A stretch of DNA of 64,000 nucleotides from Dactylis glomerata (taxonomy: Eukaryota > Streptophyta > Magnoliopsida > Poales > Poaceae): positions 3,100,108 through 3,164,107 of the forward strand of contig QXEO01000237.1 of the NCBI GenBank assembly GCA_007115705.1. Direction: 5' to 3'. A program made the translations under genes and the position numbers. Shown here one piece after another: positions 54,423-64,000 of the stretch. The notes under the pieces were generated by a model that worked only from the letters and a program-made list of their open reading frames with translations, was not told the origin of the DNA and ran no database searches. Numbering within the stretch: position 1 is the stretch's first letter; each line of letters opens with the position of its first letter.

Positions 54423-54651
54423 ACCCACAAAGAAGAATAAGAAGAAGAAGAAGCAGTTCTATAGCAAGGTGATGTGTTTCAAATGCAAGGAACTAGGACA
54501 TTATGCATCCAAATGTCCAGAAAGAAACAACAAAGGAAACACACAAGGTAGCGTGAAGAATGGCCTCAGTATGATCACTTGTTTCAAGTGCAACCAGAAG
54601 GGACACTACTCGAATAAATGCATAGAGAAAAGGACTCCAGGACTTCAGTGA
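54423..54651 (+). pseudogene. Element E gag, last two zinc knuckles
   Basis: It continues the gag of E beyond element D. It starts with a Lys-rich run, then CFKCKELGHYASKC and CFKCNQKGHYSNKC, two canonical CCHC knuckles about 25 residues apart, and ends at GLQ-stop. An open reading from the D 3' LTR enters this block by chance. Without D it would be joined to the frame at 44606-44878. Confidence 0.75.
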
Positions 54652-55753
54652 GTTAGAATAACAGAAGGATGCCGCAAATACAAGAAGAAGACACCACAAG
54701 GTGTAGCCAACGTGGAAGTAATGGTGTTCAACTACTACTTGTAATAGATGTTGAAAGGTCATGTAAGAGCAATGATCAACTTAATGGAATAGAATATATT
54801 TTCTTATGAAATGGCAAACCGAGGTATCTGCAACTTGAGGTTAATGCCATGAGTTTTGTCGCAAACCCCTAGCTAAGGAACGATAGATTTTGTTTTCAAA
54901 AATTTCAAAATAGGATTTGGAGCATTGGTTCCTTATCTAAGAAAACTTTTGTTAAAAGCTAGTAAGGTTGACCAAGAGTTAGAATACGAGGTTTAATAAA
55001 CCATGTATGGAGAAATGGTTTGGGTGCAGAATGGATTGATCACCATTCTTACTACTTTTATTATTCGCTCTCATAATGTTGGCTTTGCGAACCTAGAGAG
55101 ACATACCTATGAGAGACGACGTTGTTAATCCTTGATCTTAGGAAGATAGGATATTATACCCCTTATAATAGGCAAGTGCTGCCAACACGTAGGCATACGG
55201 TGAGGATGAACCCCAAGCTTACCGTTGAAGAAGACCTACCATGGAAGGAGTCCTACCAACATGGATAACTCCACTTGAACTGAAAGTACTCAAAAAGGAA
55301 GGAACCATAAGATGAAGGACCTCCAAGGACGTTGACTAAGAGGCTGAGATGAAGACAGGAGACCCCTTAGCTTGGTCTTCTGATTGACCCAAAGAGTGGC
55401 TCTTCAGTATCCAAAGTAGATCAACAACTACTCGGTTGGATAGAAGCTCTACAAGTGAGCAAGGTTATTCCCAAGCAACCCCTGAGGAAGGTTGGTGCAC
55501 AAGTTTGTGAATATACACTCACCTATTGGAAGTGAAGATGAAGGCTAACTATGGGTTCAAAATATGACCCAATGCCGAGTCAAAAGATGACCCAGTGCCA
55601 TGTCAAGATCAAGGTGTTTTGGTTAAACCCAAGGACATAGACTACCCACAAAGGTTTCTTTTAAGGGTGGTATCCACCTACGTAACCCAAAACCTTCTTT
55701 CTTTCTAGCCTCTCCAAATCTCGGGGATGAGATTTCTTTTAAGGGTGGTAGTC
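54652..55753 (+). other. Remaining internal region of element E
   Basis: 1.1 kb without a convincing ORF and with no protease, reverse transcriptase or integrase motif. It ends with TTTTAAGGGTGGTAG, the probable polypurine tract, directly before the 3' LTR. Confidence 0.55.
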
Positions 55754-57011
55754 TGTAACATCCCAAGATTTTATCAAATTTTGGAGTGAAATTTTTGTGC
55801 TTGTTTTGTTTGAGTTGATTGAAATTTCACAGGGATTTAAAACTTTTTGAGTTTATTTAAAAGCTTTATAATAAAAACTATTTTCAACTTTTATTATTTC
55901 TTGAAGAACTTCTTTGAGAAAAGGAAATTTTTCCAAAGTGTTATTTTGCATTCAATTCTATGCAAGCATGCTTGCAAAGGAATGATTTACAAAATGTGTT
56001 ATGTTTAATAAAGGTTTCAATTTCAAAAACTAAGTTTGAAAAATGAATTTCAAATATTATTTTATAAAGCATTTTCTCTAAATTTAAAAGAGACTATTTT
56101 CAAACCCTAATTCTATTTTTGCAATATGCAAGTAAAACCTTTTGTTCAAATTATAAAGTTTTATTCAAAAATCATGTTTTGATTTGAAAACTTGTAGGTT
56201 ACCGTATTAAGAGACTGTATGGGATTTTATGAATTTTTTTTGCCTTGGTTTGAGTGGATTTGAATTGGTTTTGAAAAAGTTATAAAATAAAAGAGAAAAC
56301 AGAAAAGGAAAAATAAAAGAACAAAAAAAAAGAAAAATGCCGCGGGGCAACCTTTCAGCCCAAGCCGAAAGGCAGCCCACGGCCCATATCCGCTCCATTC
56401 CGAATCGGTACCCTCTCCCACTCCTCTCCTCGCTGATGACCGGGCCCCGCCTATCAGAGCTCCTTCTACCTCTTGTAGAGCTCCTCCCGAGCACGGCGCC
56501 TCTGCAAGCTGTTCGATCGCGCCCCTCGCGAAAACCCTAGCCCCCTCTCCAAGAATCAGCAACCCATATAAAACCCCTCGAGCCCCTCTTCCGTCTCCTC
56601 CTTTTTCCCTACTCAACGCGCCGCCAGGCCGCTCTGATTTCTCATCAGAAATTCGCCAGTGCTGTAGCATAACTCGCCGATTCCGGCGCGACCAGGTAGC
56701 CCCGTGCTCCCTCTCTCCTCCTAACATTCTCCGCTTCCTCTAGCGCATGCGCTGATTCCTCCCAATCGTTTTAGCTCACAGAGAATCCGCACATTGACAC
56801 TTGGCCGAAGCACAACGACGCTGCGACGACCCTAGCCACCCTTCTCTTCCTCCTTTGGATGCAATCGACGAAGCCGATCACGCAATCAAGCTCCCCTCGT
56901 CTTGCTGAACGTCGTCCATGCCTTCGTCATCACTGGAGACCACCGGAGCCTCGCCGGAGCTCGATCTCTGGCCGCACCTCACCGGCGATCACCGAAACCC
57001 TAGCACCCTTG
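55754..57011 (+). repeat. Truncated 3' LTR of element E
   Basis: 1258 bp matching 39163-40412 with many small differences. TATAAAA is at 56567-56573. Similarity ends at CCCTAGCACCC, where the reverse fragment begins. The missing about 2.8 kb may lie beyond the nested insertions to the right or may be deleted. Confidence 0.8.
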
Positions 57012-57487
57012 CGCTAGGGCCAAGTTGACGTGGGAGCTTCTTCTACTTTAGTCCCCGGCAACGGCGCCAGAAAATATGCTTGATGCCGAGTAAATGACCG
57101 GCCCGTTGGGAACCCCAAGAGGAAGGTGTGATGAATATAGCAGCAAGATTTTCCCTTAGTACGAAACCAAGCTTTGTCCATCAGGAGAGGAAAGAGCCAA
57201 ACCACTGAAGGTGATGCCTGCTAGCTTGCGACAGCTCCGGACAATTTATAGGGCGCCTCGTCCAAGCTTTGCTTTGCTAGCTGCAGCGCGGAGACTGCAC
57301 ACAACACAACCAAATACTTTGTTCCCAACTTACGATGAGGTTGTCAATCTCACCGGTTTGCTTGAAACAAAGGGTATGAGCGTATCGAGTGGAAAGTGAT
57401 AATAATATGCGAGTAAAGTAAACAGTGCGAGTAAAGTAAACAGTTGATAGCAATATAAAGGAAATAGGACCGGGGTCCACAGTTCAC
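57012..57487 (-). mobile_element. Reverse-oriented LTR 3' part, primer site and leader (A/C-like family)
   Basis: Read on the minus strand it contains GTGAACTGTGGACCCCGGTCC, CAAGCAAACCGGTGAGATTGAC and CCTTCCTCTTGGGGTTCCC, all motifs of the A/C2 LTR 3' half. TTCTGGCGCCGTTGCCGGGG (primer site, 57052-57071) and about 40 bp of leader follow. Its LTR middle differs from A (extra sequence near 57190-57300), so it is a diverged relative. It is cut at 57487 by the C1 LTR. Confidence 0.75.
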
Positions 57488-58095
57488 TGATACGTCTCCA
57501 ACGTATCTATAATTTTTGATGCTCCATGCTTGTTTTTACACCATTTGCCTATTGTTTCGTTACACTTAGTGGCACTTTTATGCATTTTCCGGAACTAACC
57601 TATTAACAAGTTGCCACAGTGCCAGTTTCCTGTTTTCTGCTGTTTTTGTGTTTCAGAAGTGATACACAGGAAATATTCTTGGAATTGGACGAAACAAGTT
57701 CCTGAAGTCTTATTTTACCCGGAAGCTTCCAGAGATTCGAAGAGGAGTAGGAGGGGGGCCACCAGGGCCCCACACGCAGGGGTGGCACGGCCAGGCCCCT
57801 GGCCGCGCGGGCCCCGCGTGAGGGCGCCTGGCTCCTCCTCTGACATCGCCCCTTCGCCTATAAAGACCCCCCGACAGAAAAAACCTAAGTACCCGATCAG
57901 TTTTCCAGAACACATCGCGATCCGCCGCCACCGTCGACCCGAAGATCAGGAGGGTCCAGAAGCTCTTCCCGGCACCCTGCCGGAGAGGGGAATCGCCACC
58001 GGAGGTCTTCTTCATCGCCATGCTTGCCTCCGGAGCGATGAGTGAGTAGTCTACCTTGGACTATGGGTCCATAGCAGTAGCTAGATGGTTGTCTC
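57488..58095 (+). repeat. Partial LTR C1
   Basis: 608 bp corresponding to the first part of the C2 LTR, starting TGATACGTCTCCAACG and ending inside GATGGTTGTCT. It is interrupted at 58096 by the start of element C2, so its remainder should lie to the right of the window. It includes the palindrome and a CTATAAAGACC TATA box near 57858. TTCAC (57483-57487) is the likely left duplication. Confidence 0.78.
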
Positions 58096-59699
58096 TGATA
58101 CGTCTCAAACGTATCTATAATTTTTGATGCTCCATGCTTGTTTTTACACCATTTGCCTATTGTTTCGTTACACTTAGTGGCACTTTTATACATTTTCCGT
58201 AACTAACCTATTAACGAAGTGCCACAGTGCCAGTTTCCTGTTTTCTGCTGTTTTTGTGTTTCAGAAGTGATACACAGGAAATATTCTCGGAATTGGATGA
58301 AACAAGTTCCTGAAGTCATATTTTACCCGGAAGCTTCCAGACATCCGAAGAAGTGTCGGAGGGGGGCCACCAGGGCCCCACACAAGGGGGCGGCGCGGCC
58401 TGGCCCCTGGCCGCGCCACCCCTGTGTGAGAGCCCCTGGCTCCACCTCTGACATCGCCCCTTCGCCTATAAAGACCCCTCGACGAGAAAAACCTAAGGGC
58501 CCGATCAGTTTTCCAGAATACATCGCGATCCGCCGCCGCCGTCGACCCGAAGATCGGGAGGGTCCAGAAGCTCTTCCCGGCACCCTACCGGAGAGGGGAA
58601 TCGCCACCGGAGGTCTTCTTCATCGCCATGCTTGCCTCCGGAGCGATGAGTGAGTAGTCTACCTTGGACTATGGGTCCATAGCAGTAGCTAGATGGTTGT
58701 CTTCTCCACCATGTGCTTCATGTTTAGATCTCATGAGCTGGCTTACATGATTGAGATCACCGTTATGTAATTCTATGATGTTGGTTTGTTGGGATCCGAT
58801 GAATATTGGTGTTTATGATTAAGTTGCTATACTGAATTATATCTTTTGTTATCTCTATGTTGTTTATGATCTTGCATGCTCTCCGTTGTTAGTAGCTATC
58901 TTGGCCGAGTAGTTGCTAGTGACTCCAAGAGGGGGTATTTATGCTCGATAGTGGGTTCATGTCTCTATTTCACCTGGGGGAGTGACAGAAACCTCTAAGG
59001 TGGTAGATGTGCTGTTGCTACTAGGGAGAAAACAACATTCATATGCTCAAGGGCATATGCTTTGTTTACATTACACACTTTGCTTAATGCAATTATCTGT
59101 TGTTCGCAACTTAATACTTCTAGGGTGTTCGGATGATATCCCCGGGGGTGGATTATTAGTCATAGATGCAGTTGGATGGCGGTCTATGTATTTTGTTGTA
59201 ATGCCCAGAGTAAATCTCATAGTGATCTTCTTGACATATCACGTTATCTTTATTCTATCAATTGCCCAACTGTAATTTGTTTACCCAGCATGTTATTTAT
59301 CTATGGAGAGACACCACTAGTGAACTGTGGACCCCGGTCCTATTTTAATCATATTGCAATCACCTATTTACTTTACTCGCATATACTCTACTGTTTTCCA
59401 CTCGATACACTCATAACCTTTGTTTCAAGCAAACCGGTGAGATTGACAACCTCATCGCAAGTTGGGAACAAAGTATTTGTTTGTGTGTGTGCAGGTTCCA
59501 CAAACCCCTTCAGTCGTCATCGTCTCCCTTCTCCTGTTCGATAAACCTTGGTTTCTTAATTGAGGGAAAACTTGCTGCTACACTCATCATACCTTCCTCT
59601 TGGGGTTCCCAACGGGCTGGTCATCACCACGCACAAGGACTTACTGCTCCCACGTCAACTAAACGCCACAGTCTTTTCTGGCATCATCACCGAGTAGCA
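58096..59699 (+). repeat. 5' LTR of element C2
   Basis: 1604 bp, starting TGATACGTCTCAAACG and ending GAGTAGCA. TATAAAG box at 58467-58473, downstream of a GGCGCGGCC...GGCCGCGCC palindrome. Confidence 0.9.
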
Positions 59700-59709
59700 G
59701 CCTCTTTTC

Positions 59710-59727
59710 TGGCGCCGTTGCCGGGGA
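59710..59727 (+). other. Primer-binding site of element C2 (tRNA-Asp type)
   Basis: TGGCGCCGTTGCCGGGGA, ten bases after the LTR, identical to A and B. Confidence 0.85.
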
Positions 59728-59890
59728 AGGAAGAGAAGACTTCTGCGAGGGGAGTTCTTCGCACATACATTCTTTACTTTGTTATTTGTTTTGCTTTACT
59801 TTATTTTATTTTACCTGCATTGCTTTTTATATCAAAAATCCAAAAAAATTAGAATCCTTGGTAGTTGTTATTTCTTTACTTTAGTTTATC

Positions 59891-60484
59891 ATGTTGTTCC
59901 CTGAGTTCGTTCTGGAGGACCTCTCTGTAGGGAGTGGTTCGATTATCGGCAAAAGTAACATTGAGGAGTTCTTTAATCACATTAGTATGCATAAGGAAGT
60001 TGAGAAAAAGTCTTTGGTTGAGTTAGCTCCTAGTTATGAAGTTGCTTCTGCTCATTTAATTGACATGTTGGAAACTACGTTTGCTAGTCTTAATCCTTTT
60101 ATGCAATATATGTTCCTTAAGCTTCGTGAAATTGAGGATCCCGAAAAGAAGGCTTTTATCTTGGAAACCTTGCGCCTAGAATTTAAGGATGTAGTTATTG
60201 AAGCTAGAAAAGTTCTTAAACGTTTTAATAAACTCGGTTCACCTATAAAGGTTATTGATACTAATGATGAGGGGACCGAGATACCTATACCTTGCAAGCT
60301 TTTGGGATTGAATGATGCTTTCGAAAACAATTTTGCCTGGATTTGTCCTGAAAATCTTTTTGATGAGAATAGTGTACCAAACCATGATCACCAAGGGTCT
60401 TCAAAAACTTATGTGGATGAAATACAATGCCTTATTGACAAGACCTCTTCTGTTGATCTTAATGCATCTGCTGATATTACTTGA
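59891..60484 (+). CDS. Element C2 ORF, 197-residue protein of unknown function
   Basis: Homologue of the element A protein (8314-8904). The C-terminal two thirds are almost identical (EIEDPEKKAFILETLRLEFKDVV; PIPCKLLGLNDAFENNFAWICPENLFDENSVP; TYVDEIQCLIDKTSSVDLNASADIT). Most changes fall in residues 35-65. One codon is inserted (NDEGTE versus NDGAE), keeping the frame. No known domain is visible. It sits between the primer site and the non-coding 3' region, like gag in other elements. Confidence 0.6.
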   Translation: MLFPEFVLEDLSVGSGSIIGKSNIEEFFNHISMHKEVEKKSLVELAPSYEVASAHLIDMLETTFASLNPFMQYMFLKLREIEDPEKKAFILETLRLEFKDVVIEARKVLKRFNKLGSPIKVIDTNDEGTEIPIPCKLLGLNDAFENNFAWICPENLFDENSVPNHDHQGSSKTYVDEIQCLIDKTSSVDLNASADIT

Positions 60485-63069
60485 TTCGCACTTTTCTGCG
60501 CCTAGCTCAAAGGCGTTAAAGAAAAGCACTCTTGGGAGATAACCCATTGTTTACTTTTCAGTACTTTTTCTTTTATTTGAGTCTTGGAAGTCATTACTAC
60601 TGTAATGACCGCTCCTTATCTTGTTTATTTCGTTTTTGTGCCAAGAGAAGCCTCTAATTCGAGTGAGGTAAAGATTTGGGGATGTTGCTGTCCTGAAACT
60701 GTTTTCGGTGCTGCACCGTAAAAATTCGTGAAAATTCTCTGTATATCTTTTGGACCTCCGATTTCTTGTGCATATGTCCCAGGTTATATCCAAACTTTTC
60801 TTAGTTGAACACTTTTTGATTTAAGCAACGGAAAATCCCTCAAAAATTCGTCCTTTGTCAGCTGTCCAGTTTTGACAGATTTCTGCCAATATTTGTTTTT
60901 GCCACTTTATCGCTTTCTTTTGAGTTCTTTTTGATCATGGAACTCTTGTGGAAGTTGCTACAGTAGTATATACTTTATATGTGGTGGTTTTGGGTTGAAA
61001 CCTGAAGCTAAAAGAGGTTGAATATATTTTATGCTTACACTAATGTTGCTAATAGATTGTGTTTAGTTTTGTATGAAGGAAGTTTTCAAGTGTAGGGATT
61101 GGAGAGTGATGAGATGAGTTGAAGAACGGAAAAAAGCTCAAGCTTGGGGATGCCCACGCATCACCCCAAGAAATATCCAAGAAGTACAAGCGTCAAAGCT
61201 TGGGGATGCCCCCGAGGCACCCCTTCTTCATCGGCAAAAATCAGGTCACCTTTCAAAACACTATATTTTTATTGCTTCATGCACTATGTGTTTTTCTTGG
61301 AGCGTCAGTTGTTTTAGTTTTCTTAGTTGGTTTAGTTTGTTTGTTTGTTGCAATAAATGGTTGGACCCCAACAAATTTCTTTGGAGGAGATGTACTCGTT
61401 TTCATTTACAAAGAACACTCAGTTTTTCACTCTTATCGTTCATCGATGCGTTCTTCTTTTTCTGCTACTGCTTTTGGTTTTCGTTTTCGCCTTGATTTGC
61501 GTTCAGACCTTGTCATATCTTTTCATCAAGGTGTATTTTTGCCTCTGATCTTTATTGGTTTTCATCAAAAGAGGTGTTTATAAAAATTTCAAATGGTGTT
61601 GGAAAAGAGAAAAAGCTTTGTGCAAAATAGTGGTACAAGAAGGAGCTTGTGTAGATTGCGGCTTAGGCTTTTTCATGTCATGCTTGATGTTTTTTTGATA
61701 GTATGCTTAGTGGTTTTGCTGTAGCATGACTTGTCTCAAATAACTGAGATTGCTTAATGAGCCTTTGAAAAAATCATGCGTTGTTTTTATTGTATGGAAG
61801 CATTATTTTGGTTTTCTCCTTGATGCTTTATTTGGGTTGACTTGGCGCATGCTCACACATGTTAGACTCTTACAAAGTCACCATTAGCCTTCATGATCAT
61901 TTAGTTTTTGACTTTTGATGCCATCGTATGCTTCTTTTAATGTCGCTTTGTCGCTTTGCATGATTATGGCCATTATTGCTCTCTTAGTTGGTCGCTCCCA
62001 GTCTTTTGCTAGCCCTCGCCTTGTACTGAGTGTGAGCTCTACTCGTGCATCCAACTCCTAAAAGCCAAGTTTGCCATTGTGCCCACTATAAATTCCTATG
62101 CATGGTATTTGTAAGCCATTCCAAAGTAAAATTTTTGTGTGCTACCTTTCAAAAACCTTCAAAATACTTCTCGTTTTGTGACACTGTTTTCAGCTCATGG
62201 GGACGTAGTGGTCGGATTTGCTATCTTCCATATTGCTTATTCCAAAAAGAAAAAAAAGAGAAAAAAGAAAGAAAAAAAAGGCACTCCTCCAAAGAATGTG
62301 AATGTTGGTGGGCACCCGATGGAATCGGTTAGCCATGGTATGTGAAAGGAAAAGGTGGGGAGGAGTGCCAAGTTTTATAAAAAGAGCACAAGAGTGCCAA
62401 TCTCTCTCTCAAAAACTTGCTTCATTTTTGTATGGAAGATAGTAAGAACCCCATTACCAGTCGTTGACAAAGACAACCACCTCTCAAAATCAAGTTTTAT
62501 CTCTCTGTTTTACAAATGAAAAGCTCTAGCACATGTTTAAATCACTGCTTCCCTCTGCGAAGGGCCTTTCTTTTACTTTTATGTTGAGTCACCACCTTCT
62601 TTCTTTATGCACCATTAAGAGAGCATAGTTGTCATTCTTAGTGTGATATGCATTGTCCCAAAGTTCATTGATTGACTCATGATGATTGGTTTCACTTGTT
62701 CTTAAGTTATTTGTATCTAGTCGCCCTCTTAAACTTTGAGGTGTCCTATGCATTTATGTTTTGCTCTCTTTGAAGGACAAGCTGAAAACCATTTGTATGT
62801 TTTTCCTTATGATTTGAACACACGTTTGACTTTCATTGTTTCATTATCATGATCTTTTGTTTGTGTTCATTTACATGTTTACAACATGGTTGCTAAGTTC
62901 TTATTGTCATGATTATATCTTTCATGCCCATGTTATAAGTTCTATTGATCCCAGCTCACCAATGCTTACATATATGATCAAGATTGTGTAGGTGCATGTC
63001 ACCTCAAAAATTATTCTTTGTTATCACTTACCTACTCGAGGACGAGCAGGAGTTAAGCTTGGGGATGCT
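60485..63069 (+). other. Non-coding 3' internal region of element C2
   Basis: Same module as B (25130-27695). It includes two AAGCTTGGGGATGC tracts near 61140 and 61197, a homopurine run before 62280, the paired structure, and a final AAGCTTGGGGATGCT before the 3' LTR. A frame at 61119-61583 is shared with A only partly and looks accidental. Confidence 0.7.
62280..62369 (+). other. Conserved long-range stem structure in element C2
   Basis: GGCACTCCTCC (62280-62290) can pair with GGAGGAGTGCC (62359-62369), with CCGATGGAATCGG between them. Both arms and the loop hairpin are unchanged relative to B and D. Confidence 0.55.
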
Positions 63070-64000
63070 TGATACGTCTCAAACGTATCTATAATTGTTG
63101 ATGCTCCATGCTTGTTTTTACACCATTTGCCTATTGTTTCGTTACACTTAGTGGCACTTTTATACATTTTCCGTAACTAACCTATTAACGAAGTGCCACA
63201 GTGCCAGTTTCCTGTTTTCTGCTGTTTTTGTGTTTCAGAAGTGATACACAGGAAATATATTCTCGGAATTGGATGAAACAAGTTCCTGAAGTCATATTTT
63301 ACCCGGAAGCTTCCAGACATCCGAAGAAGTGTCGGAGGGGGGCCACCAGGGCCCCACACAAGGGGGCGGTGCGGCCTGGCCCCTGGCCGCGCCACCCCTG
63401 TGTGAGAGCCCCTGGCTCCACCTCTGACATCGCCCCTTCGCCTATAAAGACCCCCCGACGAGAAAAACCTAAGGGCCCGATTAGTTTTCCAGAATACATC
63501 GCGATCCGCCGCCGCCGTCGACCCGAAGATCGGGAGGGTCCAGAAGCTCTTCCCGGCACCCTGCCGGAGAGGGGAATCACCACCGGAGGTCTTCTTCATC
63601 GCCATGCTTGCCTCCGGAGCGATGAGTGAGTAGTCTACCTTGGACTATGGGTCCATAGCAGTAGCTAGATGGTTGTCTTCTCCACCATGTGCTTCATGTT
63701 TAGATCTCATGAGCTGCCTTACATGATTGAGATCACCGTTATGTAATTCTATGATGTTGGTTTGTTGGGATCCGATGAATATTGGTGTTTATGATTAAGT
63801 TGCTGTACTGAATTATATCTTTTGTTATCTCTATGTTGTTTATGATCTTGCATGCTCTCCGTTGTTAGTAGCTATCTTGGCCGAGTAGTTGCTAGTGACT
63901 CCAAGAGGGGGTATTTATACTCGATAGTGGGTTCATGTCTCTATTTCACCTGGGGGAGTGACAGAAACCTCTAAGGTGGTAGATGTGCTGTTGCTACTAG
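63070..64000 (+). repeat. 3' LTR of element C2 (partial, window edge)
   Basis: The first 931 bp of the LTR, starting TGATACGTCTCAAACG. By eye it differs from the 5' copy at about ten positions, including a 2-bp TA insertion in GGAAATATATTCTC. Confidence 0.9.

Larger units (their letters stand above)
39163..57011 (+). mobile_element. Old LTR retrotransposon E, 3' LTR truncated, hosting element D
   Basis: It has a 4078-bp 5' LTR (39163-43240, TGTAACATCCC...GCTACA), a TGGTATCAGAGC primer site, a decayed gag with several zinc knuckles, and a 3' LTR beginning at 55754 that stops after 1258 bp. No protease, reverse transcriptase or integrase was seen in 54652-55753, so E is gag-only. Its LTR start and primer site match the Tekay/Del type of chromovirus, but family membership is inferred. 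The two LTRs differ at many more sites than those of D, in line with D being the later arrival. Confidence 0.82.
58096..64000 (+). mobile_element. LTR retrotransposon C2 (A family), running off the right edge
   Basis: 5' LTR 58096-59699 (1604 bp), tRNA-Asp-type primer site, an ORF of 197 residues, a non-coding 3' region and the first 931 bp of the 3' LTR (from 63070). It is very close to element A in LTR, ORF and 3' region, but keeps the paired structure that A has lost. It is inserted in the partial LTR C1; GTCTC (58091-58095) would be its left duplication. It encodes no polymerase. Confidence 0.9.

Noticed and set aside
61119..61583. 154-codon frame in the 3' region of C2
   Set aside because: The corresponding frames in A and B are broken at different points, and the translation is low-complexity F/L/V-rich; most likely chance.
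1..64000. CRISPR array, bacterial operon, tRNA or rRNA genes
   Set aside because: No regularly spaced short repeats and no cloverleaf or rRNA-like stretch was noticed; the tRNA-like motifs are retrotransposon primer-binding sites.

Overview
This window looks like the genome of a Triticeae grass (wheat, Aegilops or barley type). It is plant DNA with GT-AG introns, and most of it is long, nested LTR retrotransposons of the TGATACGTC... type with a tRNA-Asp-like primer site. There are also fragmented LINEs, hAT and Harbinger derivatives and a Stowaway-like MITE. I see one credible cellular gene, no bacterial-style operons, no CRISPR array and no RNA gene.

The cellular gene is a WUSCHEL-related homeobox gene of the WOX8/9 type at 15544-18693 (+). 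It has three exons that splice in frame to 504 residues. It sits in a low-copy island of about 5 kb (14782-19953).

Left of the gene (485-14770) is a 5'-truncated LINE on the minus strand with an 11-bp target-site duplication (474-484 and 14771-14781). It contains a short plus-strand LINE 3' end (2985-3225), a hAT element placed in that insertion's own target duplication (3240-4309), and a complete 6963-bp LTR element A (6499-13461, duplication GTCAC). Without these insertions, positions 1-473 would lie about 0.77 kb upstream of the WOX start codon.

Right of the gene is a second broken LINE on the plus strand (about 20058-31690). It is split by LTR element B (20960-29233, duplication TATAC) and by a reverse Copia-type solo LTR (29399-30992). 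Next come a hAT-like MITE, a largely unrecognised stretch (32543-35219), a PIF/Harbinger-type Myb/SANT-like ORF1 on the minus strand (35457-37232) and a long-TIR MITE (38495-38892).

From 39163 on, an older element E with a 4078-bp LTR and a tRNA-Met-type primer site carries a decayed gag. Its zinc-knuckle region is split by the Athila-like element D (44952-54422, duplication ACCCA), which has intact gag-protease and env-position ORFs but no reverse transcriptase or integrase. E's 3' LTR is cut off near 57011. After it come a reverse LTR/primer-site fragment, a partial LTR (C1) and element C2, which runs off the right edge.

The LTR elements are non-autonomous, because none encodes a reverse transcriptase, so they would need enzymes supplied in trans. 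Three points stand out: non-coding modules are shared between elements with different LTRs and ORFs; a pairing structure closed by an 11-bp stem is kept in B, C2 and D; and a GC-rich palindrome upstream of the LTR TATA box recurs ahead of the env-position ORF in D.
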